Positions 8,494 through 16,913 are shown, numbered from the stretch's first letter. The stretch: 36,949 nucleotides of DNA from an uncultured Eubacterium sp. (GCA_947564835.1 CANOET010000011.1:1-36949), one strand, 5' to 3'. The notes: generated from the sequence alone by a model not told the origin. Numbers and translations: made by a program.

Positions 8494-9070
8494 CTTTCAA
8501 CTGCACCCCAATATGCCCGCCCGGATGGTTCCGCTTAAAGTCCGCCAGCGTCACACCCCGCCTTTTCGTCACTTCAATCGCCAGCCCCTGCAGCACAATC
8601 AGGTTCACCGTCGTGGAATTGTTCGGCACCACGTTCCACAGGTCCCCTTCATGCTCCAGCTGCAGCACGATACATTTACCAATCTCATCCGCCAGCGTCG
8701 AATGTTCTTCAAACGTCAGCAGCCACAGGTTGCATCCGCGCGGCTTTAACAGTTCCGTCAGATAAATCGACTCCGCCGTTTCCCCGCTTTTGGTCAGAAG
8801 GATCACCAAATCCCCCTGCCCCACCATGCCGAGGTCGCCGTGTACCGCGCTGTTTGTGTTCATATAGCTGGCAGGCTGCCCGAGCGAATGCATCGTCCCG
8901 ACAAATTTGTCGCAGACCGGTACGTTTTTGCCAAGCCCGCTTACAATCACCTGATGCCCGGCCTCTATCGCTTCAACCGACTCCGTAACGAGCTGTTCAA
9001 ATTTGCCGCTGTCCAGGGAATGCACCGACTGGTCAATTGTTTTTAAGATGTTTTCAAAATAACGGATCAT
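8483..9070 (-). CDS. SIS-domain sugar-phosphate isomerase, KpsF/GutQ-like
   Basis: This 195-residue protein starts at 9070 with GGAGG 7 nt upstream and an ATGA overlap with the preceding stop codon. A single SIS domain spans about 30-170: VIVSGLGKN, the LLTKSGETAES phosphosugar-binding loop, then a C-terminal FKRNHPGGHIG segment. The PGG-x-IG ending is typical of arabinose-5-phosphate isomerases (KpsF, GutQ, KdsD) and less like GmhA. KpsF proteins also carry two CBS domains, absent here, as in some short isomerases. The expected reaction is ketose-phosphate to aldose-phosphate interconversion in the cytoplasm. No Kdo synthesis genes are nearby, so the product probably feeds the adjoining kinase/nucleotidyltransferase. 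Confidence 0.8.
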   Translation of the reverse strand: MIRYFENILKTIDQSVHSLDSGKFEQLVTESVEAIEAGHQVIVSGLGKNVPVCDKFVGTMHSLGQPASYMNTNSAVHGDLGMVGQGDLVILLTKSGETAESIYLTELLKPRGCNLWLLTFEEHSTLADEIGKCIVLQLEHEGDLWNVVPNNSTTVNLIVLQGLAIEVTKRRGVTLADFKRNHPGGHIGVQLKDVN

Positions 9071-10569
9071 AACACTTCCTCCAAATAATACAAACCGTTG
9101 TAAAATGCCCCGCAGATGGAATCGTAATCTTCCCACGCGTAAGTCGTCAAAGACAGCCAGATGACCGCATGCAGAAGCTTGAGCTGCTCCGGCGTGACTT
9201 CATCCGACAAAAGATCCAGCAAATCCTGCTCCATATCCTCCCAATGGCTGGATGCGATCGTAAGCTCTGCCTCCTGTTCCCGGATCTTTAGGTCAAAACG
9301 CTTTAAATTAAACTGATCGTAATTGCCTGCAACGGAATAGTACAGCTTGGCCCAGTCGTAGGCCGGGTCGCCGTATAATTCTGTCGTACCGAAATACCCC
9401 CTGGGATCAATCAGCACCGGCGTCCCGTCCTGCCGCAACAGCAGGTTACTGAACGTGCAGTCCCCGTGGATCAGCTTAAACTGCGCCGGGAACCATTCCC
9501 GGATCCGCTGTTCCAGCCGTTCCCGCTCCCAAAAGACATTGCGGCAGGCCCTTCCGTTTACAGTCACTGTCTTATCCCGGGCAAACGGGACAAGATCCCG
9601 GATCTTTTGCAGCCGGTCAAATGTCTTTCCGATATACGCCTCATAATAGCTGCCCCAGTCGGACGGGACGGCCTGCGTACTTTGCACTTCTTTCAGGCAG
9701 GCAACGATCCGGCTTAAGATGCCCCTCTTTTGTTCTTTGGAAAGGCCGGTGTACGCATAAATATTTTTTCCGTCGATGTTTTCCATGGTCAGCGGTTCCA
9801 GCGCATAGATTTTGGGGATATTCGGAAAATCCGTTTCCGCCAGCTTTTGATACCAGGCGCGTTCCCGCACGGCCAGCGCGCGTCCCTGCGCGTCGATCCC
9901 TTCTTTGATCATTGTGCCGCCTTCCACGGTCAGGCGGTTGAACGGGCGACATTTTTCGGTTTCCAGCTTTTGATATTCAGACAGCAGGCCGTACTCCTTC
10001 GTCTTTTGCAGCGGCAGCTCCCGAAACGGAAGGTTCTGTTCCCCCAGCCAGCGGACAAATTCCCCCTGCGGCGGAACGTCTGCCAGTATGGATTTGTCCC
10101 GGAAAATAAACTGCCCTGCGACGCCGTGTACGGAGCTTTCCTGTTCGCGGAATGCCCCTTGTTCATACCGCCATCTGCATGGGAAATCTCCTGAAATCCC
10201 TACATAATCGGCATCTTCCCGGGGCATTTCGTATTCGTCCGGAAGGATCAGGTCGCTCCAGATCAGCATAAACGCCTCTTTGGGCGGAACAGCCTTAAGC
10301 GCCTGCGCAAGCCCGCCGCACGTACCCTGTGCGCCTTTTGCATCGACCATCGTATAATCCACCTCGGCAAATGTCTTTAAATAGCGTTCCAACACGTCAT
10401 ATTTGTAATCGCCGATGACCACATACTTTTTTTCAGGATATTTCCGGAATAAATGAAACAGCATAGGCAGATTTTTCACCGGGACAAGCGCTTTGGGCTT
10501 GTTGCGCGTCAGCTGCTGCATGCGCGTCCCCTTTCCGCCTGCCTGCACGATAATGTAATTTACTTCCAT
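9067..10569 (-). CDS. Bifunctional sugar nucleotidyltransferase and APH/choline-kinase-fold kinase
   Basis: This protein of 500 residues starts at 10569 with GGAGG upstream. Residues 1 to about 215 form a nucleotidyltransferase domain with the signature QAGGKGTRM...NKPKALVPV at 9-31 and SDLI at about 105. Residues about 225-490 form an aminoglycoside-phosphotransferase/choline-kinase fold with the catalytic HGDCTFSN (H368, D370, N375) and the metal-binding D388 in LIDPRG. The fusion would phosphorylate a small substrate and then activate it with an NTP. LicA/LicC do this for choline as separate proteins, and HldE does it for heptose with different folds. The tightly linked isomerase and phosphatase favour a sugar over choline. 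It is a cytoplasmic enzyme. Confidence 0.8.
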   Translation of the reverse strand: MEVNYIIVQAGGKGTRMQQLTRNKPKALVPVKNLPMLFHLFRKYPEKKYVVIGDYKYDVLERYLKTFAEVDYTMVDAKGAQGTCGGLAQALKAVPPKEAFMLIWSDLILPDEYEMPREDADYVGISGDFPCRWRYEQGAFREQESSVHGVAGQFIFRDKSILADVPPQGEFVRWLGEQNLPFRELPLQKTKEYGLLSEYQKLETEKCRPFNRLTVEGGTMIKEGIDAQGRALAVRERAWYQKLAETDFPNIPKIYALEPLTMENIDGKNIYAYTGLSKEQKRGILSRIVACLKEVQSTQAVPSDWGSYYEAYIGKTFDRLQKIRDLVPFARDKTVTVNGRACRNVFWERERLEQRIREWFPAQFKLIHGDCTFSNLLLRQDGTPVLIDPRGYFGTTELYGDPAYDWAKLYYSVAGNYDQFNLKRFDLKIREQEAELTIASSHWEDMEQDLLDLLSDEVTPEQLKLLHAVIWLSLTTYAWEDYDSICGAFYNGLYYLEEVL

Positions 10570-10613
10570 AGTTTATCTCCCTCCATCCGCGGCCGCAGAA
10601 ACTGCAGGCCATC

Positions 10614-10647
10614 ATCCAAGCCAGTCCGTTATCCAAGCCAATCCGTC
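10614..10647. repeat. 17-bp tandem duplication over a stop codon
   Basis: Copies at 10614-10630 and 10631-10647 differ at two positions and span the end of the GT2/GT9 gene (stop 10629-10631). Confidence 0.8.
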
Positions 10648-12890
10648 ACTGCACTCAAATCCTGCTCCATGTCCCCTGTCAGTTCGTACTGGAACAACTC
10701 CCGGCCTGTGTCTTCTTTCTCTTTGTGCAGCCGGTCCCGTACCCGGCCGCTTTCCTGCCTGCACTCCTGCACACATGCTGCCGCCTGGCGCAGGTCATAA
10801 AAGCGGATCAGCCCATATGCTGCCGGATACAGCGCGCCAACCCTGCAGCCCGCAAAAACTGCCAGGTCAAGCAGCCCGCTTCGGATCCCGATAACGGCCT
10901 CGTAACTGCCCATCTTTGCAAGCATTTCCTCCAGACGGTATGACACAACCCTTACCCCGGGCAAAAGCAGCTGTCCATCCGGCGCATTGACCTCGACCTG
11001 ATACTGTTTCGCAGCCAGCCTTTTTGCCAGCTTCCGGAAAAACGGCCCTGCATCCTTATCACAAACCGCCTGTGCAAACGGACAGAGCAGAATCTTCCCG
11101 GACGAGCCAGGCTTTACAGCATGCGCCTGTACTCCTCTCCCCGTACTTCCAGCCGCTTCCTGTATGCACTTCTTTCTATATACCGGCAGCCGGAAGGCAC
11201 TGTCCGGCGGCAGCTTTAATACGCCCTGGCAGATACAATTTTTCAGACACAGCTGCGGATAATCCTTTGCATAGGAAAATCCCTGCACAAACCCGTTTGC
11301 CGGTTCTGCTGCCAGGCAGTCTTTCCAGCCCGCAAACAACAGCTGCCCGGCTGCGTATCTGTTTGCGATGCATAGCAGATGCAGCCATTTTTCGGAAACG
11401 GCGCAGTACGAACGGCCTTTCCTCGGATAACAGGCCGCAAGCCCCCGGAATTTTTCCGCGCTTACAATGCACAGCTTTTCCAGCCCGTATGTTTCCTGAA
11501 ATGCATCCGCATAACCCATCGTATATAAAAAATCACCGATATGTCCGCAGATTATCAGATGGTATACCCCTTTTCGGCGTATGCGTACGCGATAGTAAAC
11601 TGCTGCCGCAGGGATCACAAAAATCTGCTGCAGCACACTTTTTACTAACGTTTTTACAGGAAGCAGCCGCTCGTTCGATTGTTTCCCCTCTTTTTTCACA
11701 AGTCTGATCCGGCGCAGCATCTTTTCAAACACGTCCGGTTGTTTTCCCTCTTTTTTTGCAAGTCTGATCCGGCGCAGCATCCTTTCAAACTCGTCTGGCA
11801 GTTTGCCTGCTTTCTTTTGAAACTCGTCCGGCAGTTTGCCTGCTTTCTTTACGAAGCTGATCCAGTACACCAGCCTGTTAAAATCCTGCTCCGTCCGATG
11901 GCAAAGCCCCATGCTAAGCAGCAGCCAATAACGGCTTCTTAACCTGCGGTACAGCTCCCTGTCTGCCAGGCAAATCCTTCCCGTAAGCATCCGGGCCGCT
12001 TTCCTGCCCCGCCTTTTATCGCTGCACCTTAAAAAAGCCGTTACATAATAATCCGACACAACGGATACCAGCTTACGGTACCGGTACTCCCTTCCGGCCG
12101 GCGGACAGAACCGGTCAGAATCCGCCTCCATAACCGACCAGATCACTTTTTCCATCTGATCCATCCGCTTTTCCCGGTTTTGTGCTGAAATACTCTGCGC
12201 AGGGTCTCCGATCCGATAGACGTACAGCTGTGTCCGCATCACACATAGCTTCGCGGCATGGCTGCACGGGACTGTAAAGAAAAACGCATCATCATAAGAA
12301 ACCCCTTCCGGCATCCGGTAAGACAGCTGCCTGTAAAACTCTGTCTGATACATCAGCCCGTGCAGGCAGAAAATCTGCCGGAAGCGCCCCCACTCCCTGA
12401 GCAGCTGTTCCATGTCCAGGTACCGGGTTTTTTCCTCCGCCGCAAGCCCTGACGGAATATGCACCATCCGGGCTTTTCTAAGGCCGCGGCCCTGCATCCG
12501 GCACTGGTCGTACCCGCAGGCGACCGCCTGCTCATCCACCGTTTCCAGCAGCTGCAGCATTTCTGCCAGGCTGTCCGTATGCATCCAGTCATCCGCATCC
12601 AGTACTTTCAGATACCTTCCGCTGCACCGGGCGGCCCCCGCATTTACCGCAGAGCCATGTCCCCCGTTCTCTTTTTGCACCAGGCAAAAGCTTCCCGGAT
12701 ATTTCCGCCGGTACCTGTCCGCATATGCCGCACTGCGGTCCGAAGAACCGTCATCTACGACAACCACTTCCAGGCGCTGCATCTGCTCTTTCGGCACAAG
12801 CAGGGAATGCAGGCATTTTTCAATTGTTTTTTCCGCATTGTACATCGGTATAATGATTGACAGCTGCTTTCCGGCGTCTTTTTGTTCCAT
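10629..12890 (-). CDS. Two-domain glycosyltransferase: GT2 plus GT9-like
   Basis: This 753-residue protein begins with a GT2 (GT-A) domain, about 8-230, with IIIPMYNAE, DDGSSD (about 48-53), and the metal-binding DADDW (about 102-106). A basic helical linker about 350-415 contains two kinds of internal repeat. Residues about 435-740 form a GT9/heptosyltransferase-like domain with LIICGHIGDFLYTMGYADA, ILLCPFAQAV and VIGIRSGLLDLA. The IGIRSG motif also occurs in the GT9-like half of the protein at 5499-7517, so the two fusions share this domain but have different partners. There are no membrane helices. It lies 20 bp after the ABC ATPase gene in the same operon and probably builds the repeat unit in the cytoplasm. 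Confidence 0.78.
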   Translation of the reverse strand: MEQKDAGKQLSIIIPMYNAEKTIEKCLHSLLVPKEQMQRLEVVVVDDGSSDRSAAYADRYRRKYPGSFCLVQKENGGHGSAVNAGAARCSGRYLKVLDADDWMHTDSLAEMLQLLETVDEQAVACGYDQCRMQGRGLRKARMVHIPSGLAAEEKTRYLDMEQLLREWGRFRQIFCLHGLMYQTEFYRQLSYRMPEGVSYDDAFFFTVPCSHAAKLCVMRTQLYVYRIGDPAQSISAQNREKRMDQMEKVIWSVMEADSDRFCPPAGREYRYRKLVSVVSDYYVTAFLRCSDKRRGRKAARMLTGRICLADRELYRRLRSRYWLLLSMGLCHRTEQDFNRLVYWISFVKKAGKLPDEFQKKAGKLPDEFERMLRRIRLAKKEGKQPDVFEKMLRRIRLVKKEGKQSNERLLPVKTLVKSVLQQIFVIPAAAVYYRVRIRRKGVYHLIICGHIGDFLYTMGYADAFQETYGLEKLCIVSAEKFRGLAACYPRKGRSYCAVSEKWLHLLCIANRYAAGQLLFAGWKDCLAAEPANGFVQGFSYAKDYPQLCLKNCICQGVLKLPPDSAFRLPVYRKKCIQEAAGSTGRGVQAHAVKPGSSGKILLCPFAQAVCDKDAGPFFRKLAKRLAAKQYQVEVNAPDGQLLLPGVRVVSYRLEEMLAKMGSYEAVIGIRSGLLDLAVFAGCRVGALYPAAYGLIRFYDLRQAAACVQECRQESGRVRDRLHKEKEDTGRELFQYELTGDMEQDLSAVTDWLG
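11684..11865 (-). repeat. In-frame repeats in the GT2-GT9 linker
   Basis: A 60-bp unit (20 residues, MLRRIRL...KKEGKQ) occurs twice, and next to it a 33-bp unit (11 residues, KKAGKLPDEF plus one) occurs twice. All are multiples of three, so the frame is kept. Confidence 0.85.
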
Positions 12891-12910
12891 CCTTACATTC
12901 CTGCCTTCTG

Positions 12911-13669
12911 TTATCCTTCATCTTCATACTGGTCGCAGATTTCCTTCGCCGGCCCGAATGCCTTCACCGTCCCATGCTCCAGCCAGACCACCTTGCTGCA
13001 CACCTTACGGATCTGCTCTAATTCATGGGATACAAACAGCACCGTCGTACCGCCGCTCATCATCTCCAGCATCCGCTTCCTGCTTTTTTCCTGAAACCGT
13101 GCGTCCCCTACGGACAGGATCTCGTCCACGATCAGGATTTCCGGTCTGACCGCCGTTGCAACCGCAAAGGCCAGGCGCATCACCATCCCAGAAGAGTAAT
13201 TGCGCAGCGGCACTTCAATAAATTCCTCCAACTCTGAAAACTCCAGGATTTCATCGTATTTTTTCAGCAGAAATTCCTCTGGATAGCCCAGAATCGCCCC
13301 GTTTAAAAAAATATTTTCCCGTCCGGACAGGTCAAAATCAAAACCGGACCCAAGCTCCAGCATCGGGACAATATTCCCGTGGCTTTCCACGCTGCCCTCC
13401 GTCGGCTTTAAAATACCGGAAATCACTTTCAGCAGCGTACTTTTTCCGGCGCCGTTCCTGCCGATAATGCCCAGCACTTCCCCTTTGCGTACCTGGAACG
13501 TGACGCCGCGCAGCGCCCAGAACTGTGTATAGCGGATTTTTCCGGTTACGGCCTGAATGACAAATTCCTTTAGCGTATTGACCCGGTCGTTTGCCATGGA
13601 AAAGCGGACAGAGACATGGTCCGCCTCCAGGATGACCCGTTTCTGTGTCTGTTTTTTTGCCTGTTTCAT
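12911..13669 (-). CDS. tagH: ABC transporter ATP-binding protein, polysaccharide/teichoic acid export (TagH/Wzt type)
   Basis: This 252-residue ATPase has Walker A GRNGAGKS at 70-77, the signature YSSGM at 158-162, Walker B ILIVDE at 178-183, and an H-loop SHE near 214. The segment FWALRGVTFQVRKGEVLGIIG and the phrase PMLELGSGFDFDLSGREN are typical of the TagH/KpsT/Wzt branch, which exports undecaprenyl-linked glycans. It ends right after the nucleotide-binding domain and lacks the C-terminal extension that binds polymer in some Wzt proteins. AGGAG lies just before the start. It partners with the permease gene 9 bp upstream, and the symbol is assigned by family resemblance only. Confidence 0.9.
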   Translation of the reverse strand: MKQAKKQTQKRVILEADHVSVRFSMANDRVNTLKEFVIQAVTGKIRYTQFWALRGVTFQVRKGEVLGIIGRNGAGKSTLLKVISGILKPTEGSVESHGNIVPMLELGSGFDFDLSGRENIFLNGAILGYPEEFLLKKYDEILEFSELEEFIEVPLRNYSSGMVMRLAFAVATAVRPEILIVDEILSVGDARFQEKSRKRMLEMMSGGTTVLFVSHELEQIRKVCSKVVWLEHGTVKAFGPAKEICDQYEDEG

Positions 13670-13678
13670 GTTCTGCTC

Positions 13679-15145
13679 CTAAATGTAAAAGATAAACCGG
13701 TCCTGCGACTTTTTAAATACCGCCACTCCAAGCAGGCAAAAAGCAGCTGCAAAAAGTGTACAGATCAGGTATTCCCGCGGCTCCGGCGAAATCCCCTCCA
13801 GAATAATCTGCCGGAAAAACCGGATAAAATGGTACATCGGATTGATTGCCAGCACGCCTTTAAAACTGTCCGGAAGGATTGACTCCGGATAAAAGACAGG
13901 CGTCGCATACGTCAGCACCATACTGAACACACTCCAGATAAACTGCATATCCCGGAAAAAAACCATCACCGCCGACAGCATAAATCCCAGCCCGATGCAA
14001 AACACCAGCAAAAACAAGAGGTCAAACGGAATCAGCAGCCACGCTTTCGTCGCCCGCACCCCCGTCGCCATGCACATCAAAAACAGCGGCAGCAGGGAAA
14101 TCAGCAGGTTTACACCCGTGGAAACGACTTTGGATACCGGATAAATATACTTTGGCACATATACTTTCGTAATCAGCCCGGCATTTCCGGTAATCGCGTA
14201 CAGACTGATATTCGTGGATTCGTTGAAAAAATTAAACAGCACAATCCCTGCCAGCAGGTACACGGGATAGTTTTCAATATCCGCCTTAAAGATCGTGGAA
14301 AATACAAAATACTGCACCGACATCATGAGCAGCGGGTTGACAAAGCTCCACAAAGCCCCCAGCACCGACCGCTTATATTTAATCTTAAAATCCCTGGCCG
14401 TTAACTGCTTCATCAAAAAACGGTATTTATCCATCAGCAAAGCCGCCGTAATCACCGGATGCTTCCTGCCCAAACGGTACTGGCGGATCAGGTACAGGCA
14501 GTACAAAAGCAGCGCCATCCCCACCGGAATCACAATCTGCCAGTAATGCGGCCCTGTCCAGACCAGGTCCGTCCCATGCGTATCAAAGCAAAGCACGCCC
14601 GGCGCCTCTTCTGCACCGATATACATCTGCATCCGTTCGATCTGGGCCGTGGAATTGTACCAGACACCCGCCGCACTGCCCGCAGCCCCGTCTTCGGAAG
14701 CCAGCTCAATCGCCAGCATATGCCCGCGCAAATTCTCCAGACGCGCCGGAAGCTGCTGGACCACTGCCTGCCCTTCCGCCAGCTGCGCCATATCCACACG
14801 GTTTTCATAAAGCAGCAAGCCTGCCGTATCATCCGTCAGCCTGACAAGCAGCTGTCCGGCATTCGCCCGCTGGAAGGTGGCGGCATAAAACTGGAAGCTC
14901 TCCATCGTGTCCATATCACAGCAAAACGTCTGGCGCAGCGTATAGCCCGCCGCAAATTCCGCCGACGCATAATCCCGCTGCACGCTTTTGACCTCCCTGC
15001 GCGCCGTCCGCTCATAAAGCTGCGTACCCGCCGCAAAATACAGCAGCCCGGCCAGAAAAAAATACAAAACCACCGCAAGGATACAGCCCTGGTCAAAACG
15101 TATTTTCTTTTTCCGTCTGATCACACTTCTACTTCTTTGATCCAT
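13679..15145 (-). CDS. ABC-2 type polysaccharide export permease with an N-terminal extracytoplasmic domain
   Basis: This protein has 488 residues, starting at 15145 where the upstream stop and this start overlap as TGATG; AAAAGG precedes it. TagG/KpsM permeases are usually about 260-280 residues. Here the ABC-2 core occupies about 230-488 (LTARDFKIKYKRSVLGALWSFVNP, then six hydrophobic segments, ending NPMYHFIRFFRQIILEG). Before it come one membrane segment (about 20-40), a soluble beta-rich domain of about 150 residues, and another membrane helix (about 200-220). The topology places the extra domain outside the membrane. It could contact the emerging polymer or a wall-attachment partner; this is inference. 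It pairs with the ATPase at 12911-13669. Confidence 0.85.
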   Translation of the reverse strand: MDQRSRSVIRRKKKIRFDQGCILAVVLYFFLAGLLYFAAGTQLYERTARREVKSVQRDYASAEFAAGYTLRQTFCCDMDTMESFQFYAATFQRANAGQLLVRLTDDTAGLLLYENRVDMAQLAEGQAVVQQLPARLENLRGHMLAIELASEDGAAGSAAGVWYNSTAQIERMQMYIGAEEAPGVLCFDTHGTDLVWTGPHYWQIVIPVGMALLLYCLYLIRQYRLGRKHPVITAALLMDKYRFLMKQLTARDFKIKYKRSVLGALWSFVNPLLMMSVQYFVFSTIFKADIENYPVYLLAGIVLFNFFNESTNISLYAITGNAGLITKVYVPKYIYPVSKVVSTGVNLLISLLPLFLMCMATGVRATKAWLLIPFDLLFLLVFCIGLGFMLSAVMVFFRDMQFIWSVFSMVLTYATPVFYPESILPDSFKGVLAINPMYHFIRFFRQIILEGISPEPREYLICTLFAAAFCLLGVAVFKKSQDRFIFYI

Positions 15146-16521
15146 CACCTTTTCCACGCTCCCATTCCCTGTCCGCAAGCTGGATCCCCTTCCTGCCGCC
15201 TTTTTGGACGGTTCTGTCCGCAGGCTGGATTCCCTTCCTGCCGCCTTTTTGGACGGTTGTTTGATATCGTTCCTGCCGCCCCTTGTGAACGGTTGCTGGT
15301 AACCGCCATATCTGCATAGATTTCCTTCATTTTCTTTTGCACCAGGTCCCGGCCATAGTTTTTTATCCGATACGCATTATATGCCCCGCACGACAGCCGC
15401 AGCGTTTCCTGGTCCGCCAGCATTTGTAAAGCCTGCACAAGCTGCTCCGGATGCTTTAGGGAAAACCGGAAACCGCCCGGCACCTGGTATAACGCCTGCC
15501 GCCCGGATGCATCCTTGCTTCCAAGAAGCTCCCTGCAGCCGCGTATATCCGACACTACACACGGCAGTCCCGCGGCCATCGCTTCCATTAACGCTACCGG
15601 CATCCCTTCCCGGACAGACGGAAATACAAAAATATCCGCATTCCAATAAATCCAGCGCAAATCTTCCACAAAACCCGGCATCCGCACACGCCCTCTGACC
15701 CCAAGACTGTCCGCATACCGCAGCAGATCCTCCCGCAGCCCGCCCTGCCCGCAAATCAGGTAGTACACATCCCCATCCGCCAACGCCGCCAGCGCATCCA
15801 TCACCATACGGTGATTTTTCCCTTTATTCAGCTCCCCTACGGACAATAACACCAGGGCATGCTCCGGAATCCGGAACCTGCGGCAAAATTCCAGGTCACG
15901 GCTGCCGCGCGCTTCTTTTCCTTCCGCAAGCCCTGGGCGCCAGTATTTTCCGGTATCGACCCCGACTCCCGGAATCCTGCAGACTTTTCCCGCATAAAAA
16001 CACCGCTTTGCCAGCAGTTCATCCTCCCGGTTCACAGTTATAAGCACATCCGTCCAGCAGGAAAGCCATTTTTCCGCCGGATAATACAGCATCCAGTTCT
16101 GCAGCGGGGCACCCTGATAAAAATGAAATCCATGCGCCGTATAAATGACCGCAACCCCCGCTTCATGCGCCGCTATCCTGGCCAACACACCGCCGATCGG
16201 CGAATGGCAATGCATCCACGCAAACGGATACCGCCGCAAAAGCCCCCGGATCTGCCGGTAAGCCCTCACGCAGCTTCCAAACGGCCGGATGCTCCGCGGG
16301 CAGTCCCACTGGTGCCAGACAATCCCCCGGCCGCGGAAAAACTGCAGCAGTTTCCGAACCTGGAAAACACTGCACGTATTCCCTTCCTTAAAATTACAAG
16401 CCACATGCACTTTATAGCCAAGCTCCTGCAGCAGCACAAGGTTATCCAGATTAAACTGCTGGATCATAGAAGCCACAGAAGCCGCCATCAGCACGTTACG
16501 GTACATCTCTCTACGCTTCAT
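15145..16521 (-). CDS. GT4 glycosyltransferase
   Basis: This 458-residue GT-B enzyme resembles EpsD/CapM-type glycosyltransferases. The N-terminal half has FNLDNLVLLQELGYKVHVACNF, HCHSPIGGVLARIAA and YTAHGFHFYQGAP. The C-terminal half has LLSVGELNKGKNH and the E-x7-E nucleotide-sugar motif in REGMPVALMEAMAAGLP. The last 50 residues form a basic repeat tail outside the fold. As the first enzyme gene of the operon and next to the exporter, it may catalyse an early committed step on the lipid carrier. The start at 16521 overlaps the regulator gene by 11 nt and lacks a clear ribosome binding site, which suggests translational coupling; ATG 16506 is an alternative. Confidence 0.85.
   Translation of the reverse strand: MKRREMYRNVLMAASVASMIQQFNLDNLVLLQELGYKVHVACNFKEGNTCSVFQVRKLLQFFRGRGIVWHQWDCPRSIRPFGSCVRAYRQIRGLLRRYPFAWMHCHSPIGGVLARIAAHEAGVAVIYTAHGFHFYQGAPLQNWMLYYPAEKWLSCWTDVLITVNREDELLAKRCFYAGKVCRIPGVGVDTGKYWRPGLAEGKEARGSRDLEFCRRFRIPEHALVLLSVGELNKGKNHRMVMDALAALADGDVYYLICGQGGLREDLLRYADSLGVRGRVRMPGFVEDLRWIYWNADIFVFPSVREGMPVALMEAMAAGLPCVVSDIRGCRELLGSKDASGRQALYQVPGGFRFSLKHPEQLVQALQMLADQETLRLSCGAYNAYRIKNYGRDLVQKKMKEIYADMAVTSNRSQGAAGTISNNRPKRRQEGNPACGQNRPKRRQEGDPACGQGMGAWKR
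15169..15258 (-). repeat. 45-bp tandem duplication encoding a basic tail
   Basis: Units at 15169-15213 and 15214-15258 each encode NRPKRRQEG(N/D)PACGQ. A more diverged third unit follows up to about 15300. The duplication lies at the C-terminus of the GT4 enzyme and keeps the frame. Confidence 0.9.
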
Positions 16522-16855
16522 TCATAATCTCAGCTACCGACTTCATAATCCTGACATACATCGAATAGCTGTCATCCACCTTCCCGCCTTCTTTTTTATC
16601 CGACGGGTTCCACATATCCAGCACCGCATCCGACGGATGGGCCACGCCCCAAAGTAGCTCATCCGCCCCGGCATCCAGCGCACTGCAGATATTCACAAAC
16701 GTCTCCAGGCTCATAATTCTGGTACCGCGTTCAATATGCCCCAGAAAAGACATACTGATGCCGCACCGTTTCGCAAGCTCGTCCTGCGACCAGCCCTTCG
16801 CTTTGCGCACCTGACGGATCCGTTTGCCCATCCTGCCATAATCCAATTCGTTCAT
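16511..16855 (-). CDS. XRE-family helix-turn-helix regulator
   Basis: This protein has 114 residues, starting at 16855 with GGAGG 6 nt upstream. An HTH_3/XRE domain fills about 5-65: IRQVRKAKGWSQDELAKRCGIS, then FLGHIERGTRIMSLETF. The C-terminal 45 residues are charged and may dimerise. It is the first gene of the glycan operon and overlaps the GT4 gene, so it is probably a local regulator and also controls itself. The inverted repeat at 16914-16940 in its promoter region is a candidate binding site. Confidence 0.88.
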   Translation of the reverse strand: MNELDYGRMGKRIRQVRKAKGWSQDELAKRCGISMSFLGHIERGTRIMSLETFVNICSALDAGADELLWGVAHPSDAVLDMWNPSDKKEGGKVDDSYSMYVRIMKSVAEIMNEA

Positions 16856-16913
16856 AACGCCCTCCATTCCGCTTCAATACAGACCAGGTTACAAATCAGC
16901 CTCATGTGCCATA

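Noticed and set aside
8483..9070. Kdo biosynthesis based on the KpsF-like isomerase
   Set aside because: No KdsA or KdsB homologue is present, and the organism appears Gram-positive.
9067..10569. Phosphocholine decoration (LicA/LicC) based on the kinase fold
   Set aside because: It cannot be excluded, but the coupled sugar isomerase and phosphatase fit a sugar better, and no LicD-type transferase is seen.
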